Assembly (NCBI GenBank): GCA_036504535.1
Contig: DASXUY010000021.1
Location: 113,456 to 177,455 of the forward strand
Source: JARLGU01 sp036504535
GTDB lineage: Bacteria > Armatimonadota > Armatimonadia > Armatimonadales > Capsulimonadaceae
DNA length: 64,000 bases
Direction of reading: 5' to 3'
Part shown: piece after piece, positions 45,922 to 53,799 of the stretch
Numbering within the stretch: position 1 is the first letter of the stretch
How the letters are laid out: every line of letters starts with the position of its first letter
Notes under the pieces: model-generated
Seen by the model: the letters and a program-made list of their open reading frames with translations, nothing else
What the model was told of the DNA's origin: nothing
Database searches by the model: none
Translations under genes and position numbers: made by a program

Positions 45922-46602
45922 ATGAAGCGGCTTGAGAAGAAGCATCCCCTCTTTACGCGCTGGAACCACTGGGTGAACTTCCCCGTGCTGACAGTGATGA
46001 TTTGCAGCGGTCTGCTCATCTACTGGGCCGACGATGTCCAGCGTATCGGGCTCGGCTCGGTGACGCTTGTCCACATGAAGCTTCCGGACAACGTCTACGA
46101 GGCGCTGCACATGAACCAGCGGCTCGCGGCTGGCATGGCATGGCACTTCGCGTTCATGTGGCTGTTCGCGTTGAACGGTGCGCTGTATGTCCTCTACACC
46201 CTGATCTCCGGCGAATGGCGAAACCTAATTCCGACTCGCCGCAGCTTCAGCGACGCCATCGAGGTGGTGAAGCATGACCTGGGCATACGCAAGCAGCCCT
46301 TGCCCGCGACAAAATACAACGGCGCACAGCGCATTGCCTACTCGTCGATCATCCTAATGGGCATCGGATCACTCATCACCGGACTCGCTATCTACAAGCC
46401 CGTACAGCTCAGCCTGCTCGTCACCCTTTGCGGCGGATTCCCCGCCGCCCGCTTCCTGCACTTCTGGCTTACCATGGGCTATATCGCATTCTTTGTTGTT
46501 CACATCGTTCAGGTTGCACGCGCTGGTTGGAGCAACTTCCGAGGGATGGTCACCGGCTATGAGGTCGCTAATGTCGAAAGCGCTGAAGGGAGTCGGCCAT
46601 GA
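45922..46602 (+). CDS. Cytochrome b/b6-type membrane haem protein
   Basis: A 226-residue integral membrane protein with four hydrophobic helices and conserved histidines in WNHWVNF, WHFAFMWLFALNG, LHFWLTMGYIAFFVVHIVQV, as expected for two b-haems. It resembles the cytochrome b561 / formate dehydrogenase gamma group. The ATG at 45922 has GGAGG 5 bp upstream. Its stop overlaps the next gene (ATGA), a molybdopterin oxidoreductase, so it likely anchors that enzyme and carries electrons between it and the quinone pool. Confidence 0.9.
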   Translation: MKRLEKKHPLFTRWNHWVNFPVLTVMICSGLLIYWADDVQRIGLGSVTLVHMKLPDNVYEALHMNQRLAAGMAWHFAFMWLFALNGALYVLYTLISGEWRNLIPTRRSFSDAIEVVKHDLGIRKQPLPATKYNGAQRIAYSSIILMGIGSLITGLAIYKPVQLSLLVTLCGGFPAARFLHFWLTMGYIAFFVVHIVQVARAGWSNFRGMVTGYEVANVESAEGSRP

Positions 46603-47405
46603 GTAGCGAGAACAAAACACCACGATCCGCCGTAGCGCCGGTGGAAACAGATGCCGACGCAGCAATTCGGCGATTGTCCCGCCGAAGCTTCATCCTGGGT
46701 GGCATCGCGACAGCGGCAACAGTCGGCGGGTTCACTTGGCTTATGAACGCTCCCCCGAGCGACGGCATTCCGGGCCCGTTGCGCCGCATGCTTCGGTTCA
46801 ACGAAACCCTCGCCGAAACGTTCTTTCAACCATCGCGCTTGATACCCACACTCTCCCTTGACCGTGTCACCAAGCCTGCGCGAGTCAACGGAGATATTGG
46901 CCTAAGCGAGGAAGTCAACCTGGACGACTGGACGGTACAGGTCCAGCCCGCCAAAGCCATCACCGCGACAGATGACGATTTCGACGAGTTCACCCTTGCC
47001 GACATCAAGAAGCTGCCCCGGCACGAGATGGTGACCGAATTACACTGCATCGAAGGGTGGACAATGGTTCAGCATTGGGCCGGCGCTCGTTTTTGCGACT
47101 TCGTGGAACAAATGACCCGCTTTCACGATCTGAAAAGCGTGCCAAAGTACGTCGGCATCGAAACGCCTGATGGCGCGTACTATGTCGGCCTTGACCGTGC
47201 CTCGGCCCTGCATCCTCAAACGCTCCTATGCTATGAGATGAACGGCGAACCGCTAACACAGGACCATGGGGCACCGCTCAGGCTCGTTATTCCGGTAAAA
47301 TACGGCGTCAAAAACTTGAAGCGAATCGGCGTAATCAAGTTCACAAATGCACGGCCAGGCGATTACTGGGCCGAGCAGGGATATGATTGGTACGCTGGGT
47401 TCTAG
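46599..47405 (+). CDS. Tat-exported molybdopterin oxidoreductase (sulfite-oxidase-like)
   Basis: A 268-residue enzyme of the sulfite oxidase / MsrP (YedY) family. A twin-arginine leader (RRSFILGGIATAATVGGF) near residue 27 directs it to the periplasm. The molybdenum-ligand cysteine is probably that in ELHCIEGWTMVQHWAG near residue 149; a second cysteine lies in RFCDFVEQ. It contains only the Mo-binding domain, as in MsrP. It overlaps the cytochrome b gene by 4 bp, and a Rieske gene follows after a MITE. The physiological substrate (sulfite, methionine sulfoxide or another) is not readable. Confidence 0.88.
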   Translation: MSSENKTPRSAVAPVETDADAAIRRLSRRSFILGGIATAATVGGFTWLMNAPPSDGIPGPLRRMLRFNETLAETFFQPSRLIPTLSLDRVTKPARVNGDIGLSEEVNLDDWTVQVQPAKAITATDDDFDEFTLADIKKLPRHEMVTELHCIEGWTMVQHWAGARFCDFVEQMTRFHDLKSVPKYVGIETPDGAYYVGLDRASALHPQTLLCYEMNGEPLTQDHGAPLRLVIPVKYGVKNLKRIGVIKFTNARPGDYWAEQGYDWYAGF

Positions 47406-47423
47406 CATGCGAAGTTACTACAT

Positions 47424-47691
47424 AACGAGTTTTGCTAGTTCGATAACAGGAGTAAGTAGCTTATTCCGAGCTGAGTTGTGCGAATTGATAACCCACCCGC
47501 CCGAAACGGGATGGAAACTTGCTTGGGCACTACGATTCTTGTGATTGGCAATGCCTCAGCCAGTTTCCTTCCCGTTTCGGGAAGAGTCCGCGAGGCGGAT
47601 GGGGCCGCGCGAAACGTCTCTCGTCGTAGCCGAGCTAGGTCGCGGCCAACGATTATCAACAGCGGTCAAATTCGAACTAGCAAAACTCGTT
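47424..47691. mobile_element. MITE-like element, 268 bp, complete copy
   Basis: Perfect 20-bp terminal inverted repeats, AACGAGTTTTGCTAGTTCGA at 47424-47443 and its complement at 47672-47691. They are flanked by a 4-bp direct duplication ACAT (47420-47423 and 47692-47695). An internal near-perfect inverted repeat lies at 47500-47519 and 47562-47581. No transposase is encoded. It lies between the molybdopterin oxidoreductase and Rieske genes. A second copy is at the right edge of the window. Confidence 0.88.
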
Positions 47692-47711
47692 ACATAGGAG
47701 TGCAATTTAGA

Positions 47712-48164
47712 ATGATCGATATGACACGACGGAAGTTTCTGGTCACGCTTGGCGTCCTTGGCGGATCTGCAGCGATTACATCGCTCGCCGCGCACGCTGA
47801 CGACGCGCCGCCAGCTACCGCTCCCGTAGTCTACTGGGCAAACGTGGGTATGGCAAAGGACTTTCCGGTCGGTGAAGTGACACGAACGGTGTATCCAAAG
47901 GAGTTCGGTGGAGCGGTGGCGTATGTTCGCCGCGATTCGGAGAAGATCGTTAGCGGGGTGTCGGCCAAATGCACCCACCGAGGCTGCACCGTGAACTACG
48001 TAGCTTCGGACAAAGGCTTCCGATGCCCATGCCACGGTGCTACATACTCTGCGGCCGGCGAGCGCCTCAGCGGCCCCGCCCGTGGCCCGCTCCCACAGCT
48101 CCAGGCCAAGATTGACGACAAGGGAATCGTGTGGTTGCAGTCGCTGATACCGCCGACAAGCTAA
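47712..48164 (+). CDS. Tat-exported Rieske 2Fe-2S protein
   Basis: A 150-residue Rieske protein with a twin-arginine leader (TRRKFLVTLGVLGGSAA). The cluster-binding motifs are CTHRGC and, 16-17 residues later, CPCHGATYS, with the two Cys and two His ligands intact. It lacks other domains. The ATG at 47712 has AGGAG about 11 bp upstream. It belongs with the preceding cytochrome b and molybdopterin genes but is separated from them by a MITE. Its stop abuts the rpoN stop with no gap. Confidence 0.93.
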   Translation: MIDMTRRKFLVTLGVLGGSAAITSLAAHADDAPPATAPVVYWANVGMAKDFPVGEVTRTVYPKEFGGAVAYVRRDSEKIVSGVSAKCTHRGCTVNYVASDKGFRCPCHGATYSAAGERLSGPARGPLPQLQAKIDDKGIVWLQSLIPPTS

Positions 48165-49715
48165 TCAGTGCTTGCGGCGCATATACGACGCCGGAATGCG
48201 CATCGATTCCCGATACTTAACGACGGTCCGCCGCGCGATATCGTGACCGCTTTCCAAGAGGATCTTGCGAATTTTCTCGTCACTGTACGGGTTCGCGGGA
48301 TCCTCGTTTGCTATTAAGTTCTCGATTGTCTCTTTCACCGATGCCGCTGCGGTAAAGAACTCGTCATACGAGAGTACGTCCTGATTCGGAAGCTGAACGA
48401 ACTTCCGAAGCAAGGCGCGGCTAACTGTCGACTCGTGAACTCCGGCCTGTGCTGCCAGTTCGGTGCGCGTCATGGGGCGCAAAAACGACCGCGAGCCAGT
48501 TTCGATAAAGCCTTGCTGAGCATCAATCAGACGACGCGTTATTCTCTCGATCGTTCGTTTACGCTGCTCGATATTCTTCAGGAACAGGTTGGCCCGATCC
48601 ACAAATTGAACGATGTGATGCCGCTCCTGCGTCGATAACTTGTGGGCAACCTTCGTCCCATCGGCCGTTTGACCTTTGATCAATTCATAGAGCGTCCGAT
48701 AACGAGCATTGATGTGGATATTTGGCGCGTCAAATCCCAGCACCTCGATATCGAAACCTGTTCCTGTCCGCCGAACAATCACATCGGGCCGGATAGTGCC
48801 GCTCTTATCGTCGGGCTTGTTAGCCCACGGGTCCCGGTACATGCTGGCTGGGTTGGGCGTGAGTTCTGTCTGGAGAAAGTGGATTGCCGCCTCGACCTCG
48901 TCCACGGTGACACCGGTTCGACGAGCCAGCACCGCATACCTGCGCTGCACCACATCCAGCCAGTGCTTTTCAACAAGTATTGTGAGCAATGCATTGCCCT
49001 TGCCGTCTTCGTTGAGCTGCTTTAACTGCAGCAGAAGGCACTCCTGAAGGTCTCGCGCTCCAATCCCGGTGGGGTCGCACGATTGCAGCCGATCTATTCC
49101 AGCGTATAGCTGATCAGGCGTAATGGAAAGCTCTTCAATCGCTTCGCCTTCATCCAGTTTCAACCAGCCACGCTCGTCGAGGCAAGCCACCAGATACTCG
49201 GCAAGACGCACATCTGCCGGTTCGGTGGACATGCTGCGCATCAGAGAGATTAGATTTTGACGCAGATCTGTTGAGGTGGCAGCGTAGTTCAGAGGATCAT
49301 ACGGTTCCTCGGCCCCGCCGGGCTGTTCCTGCCCATCCTGGTAATAGCTTCCAGCATCGGGCCCCCAGTGATCCGACGGGTCTGGCGCGTCTGCCTCTTC
49401 TGGGGATTCCGATGCCGGGGCGACAGCAGGACCTTCACTGACCATTTCAGAAAACGTCGTGCCAGTTATAGCGACGGACGGCACCGCCTGGGCAGTGAAA
49501 GGGCACCTGGGACAGCCAATTTTAGTGGCCGGGCAACCGGGGCATAGATCGGGATTGCTTTCAGCTTCTAACGCCGGGTTCTCCATGAGTTCCCGCTCAA
49601 TCACCTGGGTCAGTTCAGCCGACGAACATTGAAGGATTTCGCTCGCCTGGATGAGGTGAGGCGCTATCCGTTGTGTTTGCGTGATCTGTTGTGATTGATC
49701 TTGCGAAACGAGCAT
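48165..49715 (-). CDS. rpoN: RNA polymerase sigma-54 factor
   Basis: A 516-residue sigma-54. Region I at the N-terminus (HLIQASEILQCSSAELTQVI) contacts activators and core; the C-terminal RpoN box reads ARRTVVKYREsMRIPASYMRR (one substitution from the usual pattern). Between region I and the core-binding domain there is a cysteine cluster C58-x2-C61-x6-C68-x2-C71, which looks like a zinc knuckle, then an acidic linker. Length is typical. A sigma-54-like promoter occurs at 1600 in this window. The gene is convergent with the Rieske gene without spacing. Confidence 0.97.
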   Translation of the reverse strand: MLVSQDQSQQITQTQRIAPHLIQASEILQCSSAELTQVIERELMENPALEAESNPDLCPGCPATKIGCPRCPFTAQAVPSVAITGTTFSEMVSEGPAVAPASESPEEADAPDPSDHWGPDAGSYYQDGQEQPGGAEEPYDPLNYAATSTDLRQNLISLMRSMSTEPADVRLAEYLVACLDERGWLKLDEGEAIEELSITPDQLYAGIDRLQSCDPTGIGARDLQECLLLQLKQLNEDGKGNALLTILVEKHWLDVVQRRYAVLARRTGVTVDEVEAAIHFLQTELTPNPASMYRDPWANKPDDKSGTIRPDVIVRRTGTGFDIEVLGFDAPNIHINARYRTLYELIKGQTADGTKVAHKLSTQERHHIVQFVDRANLFLKNIEQRKRTIERITRRLIDAQQGFIETGSRSFLRPMTRTELAAQAGVHESTVSRALLRKFVQLPNQDVLSYDEFFTAAASVKETIENLIANEDPANPYSDEKIRKILLESGHDIARRTVVKYRESMRIPASYMRRKH

Positions 49716-49836
49716 ACTGTCTTACCAGGCTAACTACCGCCTTCGACGAAAGCAGAAGAACAATGCCAGATTGTCGGTAGCCAACATCGGCAGCCTCGCC
49801 AGAAACGATACCCTTATCGAAGTATAGCACATGCAC

Positions 49837-49875
49837 AAAAATGCCCACGAACGGGAATCCGTGTCGTGGGCATTT
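49837..49875 (-). terminator. Intrinsic terminator of UXS-like gene
   Basis: On the minus strand a 12-bp stem (AAATGCCCACGA / TCGTGGGCATTT) with an additional inner ACGG/CCGT pairing is followed by a T-run (TTTTTG). It lies 22 bp after the stop at 49898. Confidence 0.88.
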
Positions 49876-49897
49876 CGGTCGATTATGGTCGAGGTTG

Positions 49898-50848
49898 CTA
49901 CTCAACACCCAGCTTTTGTTTGAAGTACGGTATGGATTTAGCGATACCTTCAGCGAGGTTGATTTTAGGCTCCCATCCGAGACGCTCCCGTGCCTTGGTG
50001 TTATTGGGACACCGCTGCATAGGATCATCCGCAGTGGGAAGCGGCACGTAAGTAATCTGGCTGTTGCTCTTTGTAGCGGCCAGAATATGCTCAGCAAACT
50101 GAAGCATCGTCATTTCGACTGGATTGCCGACGTTGATCGGACCATGCTCCTTGGATTCAGCCAGCTTAAAGATGCCATCCACGAGGTCCGAAACATAGCA
50201 AAACGCACGCGTCTGTGCCCCTGTACCGTAAATGGTAATCGGTTCGCCCAACAATGCCTGCTTGAGGAAAGTGGGGACGACGCGTCCATCTTCTACGCGC
50301 ATACGCGGACCGTACGTGTTGAAGATGCGGATCACCTTAATGTCCAGGCCAAATTTGCGGTGATAAGCGAACGAGATCGCTTCAGAGAATCGCTTCGCCT
50401 CATCGTAACAGGATCGTGTCCCATTACAATTGACATTGCCCCAGTACTCCTCAGTCTGCGGGTGGACAAGCGGGTCGCCATAGACTTCCGACGTAGACGC
50501 CATGAAAAATCGAGCCTTCTTAGCGACGGCTAGGTCGAGAAGATTCTTGGTGCCATACGATCCAACAAGAAGTGTCTCGATCGGCATCTTCAAAAAATCG
50601 ATAGGACTCGCCGGCGATGCAAGGTTATAAACGATATCGACGTCACCTTCGATATCGAACGGCTTGGTGACGTCAAGGTTGATGTACTTGAATCGAGAGT
50701 CACCTTCCAGGTGCGCAACGTTCGAGAGATCGCCGGTGATAAGGTTGTCGACAACGGTAACGTTGTATCCTTCAGCAAGAAGCCGATCGGTCAAGTGAGA
50801 ACCGAGGAATCCGGCCCCTCCCGCTACGACAGCCGTTTTTTGGGACAT
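49898..50848 (-). CDS. UDP-glucuronate decarboxylase-like NAD-dependent epimerase
   Basis: A 316-residue extended short-chain dehydrogenase. The NAD motif is GGAGFLGSH near the N-terminus; further motifs are NLASPASPIDFL, STSEVYGDP, and the catalytic Tyr-Lys in SCYDEAKRFSEA, then the RIFNTYGPRMR motif. This set matches UDP-glucuronate decarboxylases (UXS), which make UDP-xylose, and the CNGTRSCYDEAKR region fits UXS over 4-epimerases. The ATG at 50848 has GGAAG at 7 bp. It is preceded by a consensus promoter and a ~230-nt leader. Confidence 0.86.
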   Translation of the reverse strand: MSQKTAVVAGGAGFLGSHLTDRLLAEGYNVTVVDNLITGDLSNVAHLEGDSRFKYINLDVTKPFDIEGDVDIVYNLASPASPIDFLKMPIETLLVGSYGTKNLLDLAVAKKARFFMASTSEVYGDPLVHPQTEEYWGNVNCNGTRSCYDEAKRFSEAISFAYHRKFGLDIKVIRIFNTYGPRMRVEDGRVVPTFLKQALLGEPITIYGTGAQTRAFCYVSDLVDGIFKLAESKEHGPINVGNPVEMTMLQFAEHILAATKSNSQITYVPLPTADDPMQRCPNNTKARERLGWEPKINLAEGIAKSIPYFKQKLGVE

Positions 50849-51081
50849 GAATGCGCTTCCAATCTTTAATGGGAGTGTCACGGGCCGCAAGAAGTGCGAG
50901 CCTAGGTTGCGACACAAATCTGTTTGCTCGTCAGCTACGTGCAAATCCGAGCGCGTCGCTCCATCAAACGATGGCTTACGGGTCGCCGAACATAGGACGT
51001 GCCTTGGCTGAAAATGAACGAAGTTGCGATCAGCTTTGCAGCAGTCTCGTGAGTGCGTTCGTGCTGCACGCTTCTCGAACA
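50849..51081 (-). other. Long untranslated leader of UXS-like gene
   Basis: From the transcription start predicted by the promoter (near 51081) to the ATG at 50848 lies about 230 nt. The region has no good open frame and no riboswitch motif that I recognise. Regulation through this leader is possible but not shown. Confidence 0.4.
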
Positions 51082-51087
51082 GCCATT

Positions 51088-51117
51088 ATTATATCCACGT
51101 CCTGCGCAAGGTGTCAA
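51088..51117 (-). promoter_or_regulatory. Consensus promoter of UXS-like gene
   Basis: On the minus strand TTGACA (51117-51112), an 18-bp spacer and TATAAT (51093-51088). It points at the UXS-like gene; the next gene upstream on this strand ends at 51193. Confidence 0.85.
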
Positions 51118-51192
51118 ATCCGCGCGAACTTCATGGATGGCCATCCTTTTTTGCGCCATCGTTGCGCGGAACTGTTGCGCCGAAGGACACAT

Positions 51193-52128
51193 TCAGTCCG
51201 CCGATTTCGGCACCATTACCGCAACTGCCTTCGACGCAACCGTAAGGCTCAGTCGGCGAGCCATCCCTGCTGAATCGCCGTCATATTCAATGGGCTCCGG
51301 ACGCCGTGCTACTATTTCAACTCGGCGAGCCTGATAAGCATCAAATTGCGGGTCGTCAGCGGGCCTCCCGATCAATGTGCGCCAACCGAGACGGACAAAA
51401 TCTTCAACGCTATTTGCCTTTAACAGGCCCACCTCGATCAATCCGTCATCGGGCGCGGTGTTATCGAACAGCCTGACGTTTGGAGCAATTTGGGCGAGAT
51501 TTCCGATCAACACACTTTTGGCCTTTAGGTGGATAGGTGCACCGCCATCCAGCGAAACGCTTACCTGGAATCGCTGGCTGCGCCGCTCTTTGATTGCCGT
51601 CCAAAGATACGCACACCGCCCAAAGCGCTGCTTCGACGCACGATCCGTCTTCGCCATAATCCGCGCGTCGAAGCCCAATCCCCCCATGATCGCAAAGTAC
51701 TTCTCGCCGTCGTTAACCCGCACCACATCGATACGCTTCGGAGTGCCGCTTAAAGCTGTATCGACGGCGCCTGCAAGGTCCAACGGAATCGCCAAATTTA
51801 CGGCAAGGAGGTTGCCAGTGCCAAGAGGAATTACCCCAAGAGGCACGTCGGTCCCAATAAGCGCGTTCATAGCCTCCATGACCGTGCCGTCGCCACCAGC
51901 GGCTACTACCATCGCCACGCCGGAATCTACCGCTCGCTTTGCAAGAGTGGACGCATTTACAGACTCGGACGTGTGGACAGCGGACCAGTCAATTTGGTGC
52001 CTCTCAAACTCCTGGCGTACAGCAGACTCAAACTGCTCAATTCCATTGGGACACGAAACGGGGTTAACAATGACAGCCACTTTGCGGGTGACAGGCTCGG
52101 CGGTCGGCGTTGCAGTGGGTACTACCAT
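51193..52128 (-). CDS. Diacylglycerol/sphingosine kinase-family lipid kinase
   Basis: A 311-residue member of the DAGK catalytic family (YegS/DgkB type). Motifs: VIVNPVSCPNG at the N-terminus, MVVAAGGDGTVMEAMNAL (the nucleotide-binding GGDGT), PLGVIPLGTGNLLAVNLAIP, and a C-terminal lid. It phosphorylates a membrane lipid. It starts 46 bp after the diguanylate cyclase gene on the same strand and is probably cotranscribed. Confidence 0.92.
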   Translation of the reverse strand: MVVPTATPTAEPVTRKVAVIVNPVSCPNGIEQFESAVRQEFERHQIDWSAVHTSESVNASTLAKRAVDSGVAMVVAAGGDGTVMEAMNALIGTDVPLGVIPLGTGNLLAVNLAIPLDLAGAVDTALSGTPKRIDVVRVNDGEKYFAIMGGLGFDARIMAKTDRASKQRFGRCAYLWTAIKERRSQRFQVSVSLDGGAPIHLKAKSVLIGNLAQIAPNVRLFDNTAPDDGLIEVGLLKANSVEDFVRLGWRTLIGRPADDPQFDAYQARRVEIVARRPEPIEYDGDSAGMARRLSLTVASKAVAVMVPKSAD

Positions 52129-52174
52129 GCCGTCTATGTACCCAAAAAATACAGCAGGTCAACAAGCCGGCTGC

Positions 52175-53671
52175 CTACTGTTTGACAAGAGCATGTCCGT
52201 CATAAAGCGTGACTCTATTGCGACCGCCTCGCTTAGATTCGTAAAGTGCGGCGTCCGCGCATGCCACCAGCGATGACGCGTTGCTCACATCTGGCGAGAG
52301 TGTGCTAACACCCAAACTTATTGTTACCGATCGCCTCGGCCAATCGAATGATGCGATGCCCGCGCGAAACCTTTCGGCAATTGCGGCAGCGTCGTGAATG
52401 TTCGTCTCCGGCAACAGCACGACGAACTCCTCTCCACCATATCGCGCGACGGTATCGCAAGTTCGCGCGGTTTGTTTGAGGATCGAAGAGACTTCCCGTA
52501 AAACCGTGTCGCCTTCGGGGTGACCAAAGGCGTCATTGTACTGCTTGAAGTGGTCGACGTCCAGCATCACCATCGACAATCCATGGCCGTATCGGTCGGC
52601 TCTGGTTACTTCAGACTCGAGGAGATCGTGGAAGGCGCGATGATTTGTGAGTCCCGTTAGTCCGTCTTGGGTAGCAAGAATGCTGAGCAACCTATTCGAT
52701 TCGGCCTTCTCTTCATTCGACGCCTCCAGTTCAGACTTTTGATATTCAAGGGCGATACTGTAATCTCGAAGTTGCTCTTCCAACAGTTTCCGCGCCGTGA
52801 TATCAATCATTGTCCCGGCGAGTTTAGTCACAGCCCCATGTTCATCCAGATCAGCGCGTCCTGCCGCATGACACCAGCGCCACTCGCCATCGCGCCCCAT
52901 GATGCGGCAGTCGAACGAATACGGCTTGCCGTCGAGCTTCGCCTGGTTGATCGCGGAATCGCGTATGGGAAGGTCGTCTGGGTGGTACCGAGCCCGCATC
53001 TCGTCGAGGGTGGGAGGTGGGCCATCTGGGTCTAGGCCGACCACCAGGAACATCTCGTGGGAAAACCAATAGCCTCCGACGGAGACGTCCCACTCCCAGC
53101 TTCCGATATGGGCGGCACGTTGTGCATCCAGAAGGCGGCGCTCACTTAATTCCAAAGCCGAATGGGATTCGTCGCGCTCACTGATATGCCGCTTCAGTTC
53201 GAGTTGCCGCGTCACCTGACGACCAAGACGTCCCAACGCCTCAATCTGACTGGGAGTAAGTTCGCGCGGCGTGGTGTCGCAGACGCAAAGCGCGCCAAGA
53301 ACAAATCCGTCCGAGGTTTGCAGAGGAACTCCAGCATAGAACTGGATATTCGGCCCGCCTAAGACGAGAGGGCTGGTCGAGAATCGACAGTCCTTGGCGG
53401 CATTCGGGACAAGGAGGATGTGCTCTTCAACGATTGTATGGGCGCAAAACGCCACGTCGCGAGGCGTTTCGGTCACATCGTAGCCAATTGAGGACTTAAA
53501 CCATTGACGCGCCGCATCAACTAGGCTGATAGCCGCCATCGGAACGTCGCAAATATACGCAGCGAGATAGGTCAAGTCGTCGAACGCATCCTCCGGCTCG
53601 GTGTCAAGGATGTTGCATTGCCGAAGGGCACAGAGGCGCTCTTCCTCATTTTCCGGAACAGGATAACTCAT
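52175..53671 (-). CDS. GAF-PAS-GGDEF diguanylate cyclase
   Basis: A 498-residue c-di-GMP synthase. Order: an N-terminal GAF domain (~20-160; CDVPMAAISLVDAARQWFKS, FCAHTIVEE), a PAS domain (~185-300; IGSWEWDVSVGGYWFSHEMF), a short coiled coil, then the GGDEF domain with active-site motif RYGGEEFVVLLPE near residue 415. The I-site RxxD upstream is not obvious. No membrane segment, so cytoplasmic. The ATG at 53671 is chosen; a TTG two codons upstream is possible. No ribosome-binding site is evident, so a leaderless message is possible. Confidence 0.95.
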   Translation of the reverse strand: MSYPVPENEEERLCALRQCNILDTEPEDAFDDLTYLAAYICDVPMAAISLVDAARQWFKSSIGYDVTETPRDVAFCAHTIVEEHILLVPNAAKDCRFSTSPLVLGGPNIQFYAGVPLQTSDGFVLGALCVCDTTPRELTPSQIEALGRLGRQVTRQLELKRHISERDESHSALELSERRLLDAQRAAHIGSWEWDVSVGGYWFSHEMFLVVGLDPDGPPPTLDEMRARYHPDDLPIRDSAINQAKLDGKPYSFDCRIMGRDGEWRWCHAAGRADLDEHGAVTKLAGTMIDITARKLLEEQLRDYSIALEYQKSELEASNEEKAESNRLLSILATQDGLTGLTNHRAFHDLLESEVTRADRYGHGLSMVMLDVDHFKQYNDAFGHPEGDTVLREVSSILKQTARTCDTVARYGGEEFVVLLPETNIHDAAAIAERFRAGIASFDWPRRSVTISLGVSTLSPDVSNASSLVACADAALYESKRGGRNRVTLYDGHALVKQ

Positions 53672-53799
53672 AGCCAATAATAAAGTTTGCTCGCTACACT
53701 CTATTATCGGTGAGGATGGAGGATCACGATATGGCTTTTTGCATCCTTTTCACTATTTATGCGCTATGAGCTATCTCCCCTGGTGATTTGACCACACCC

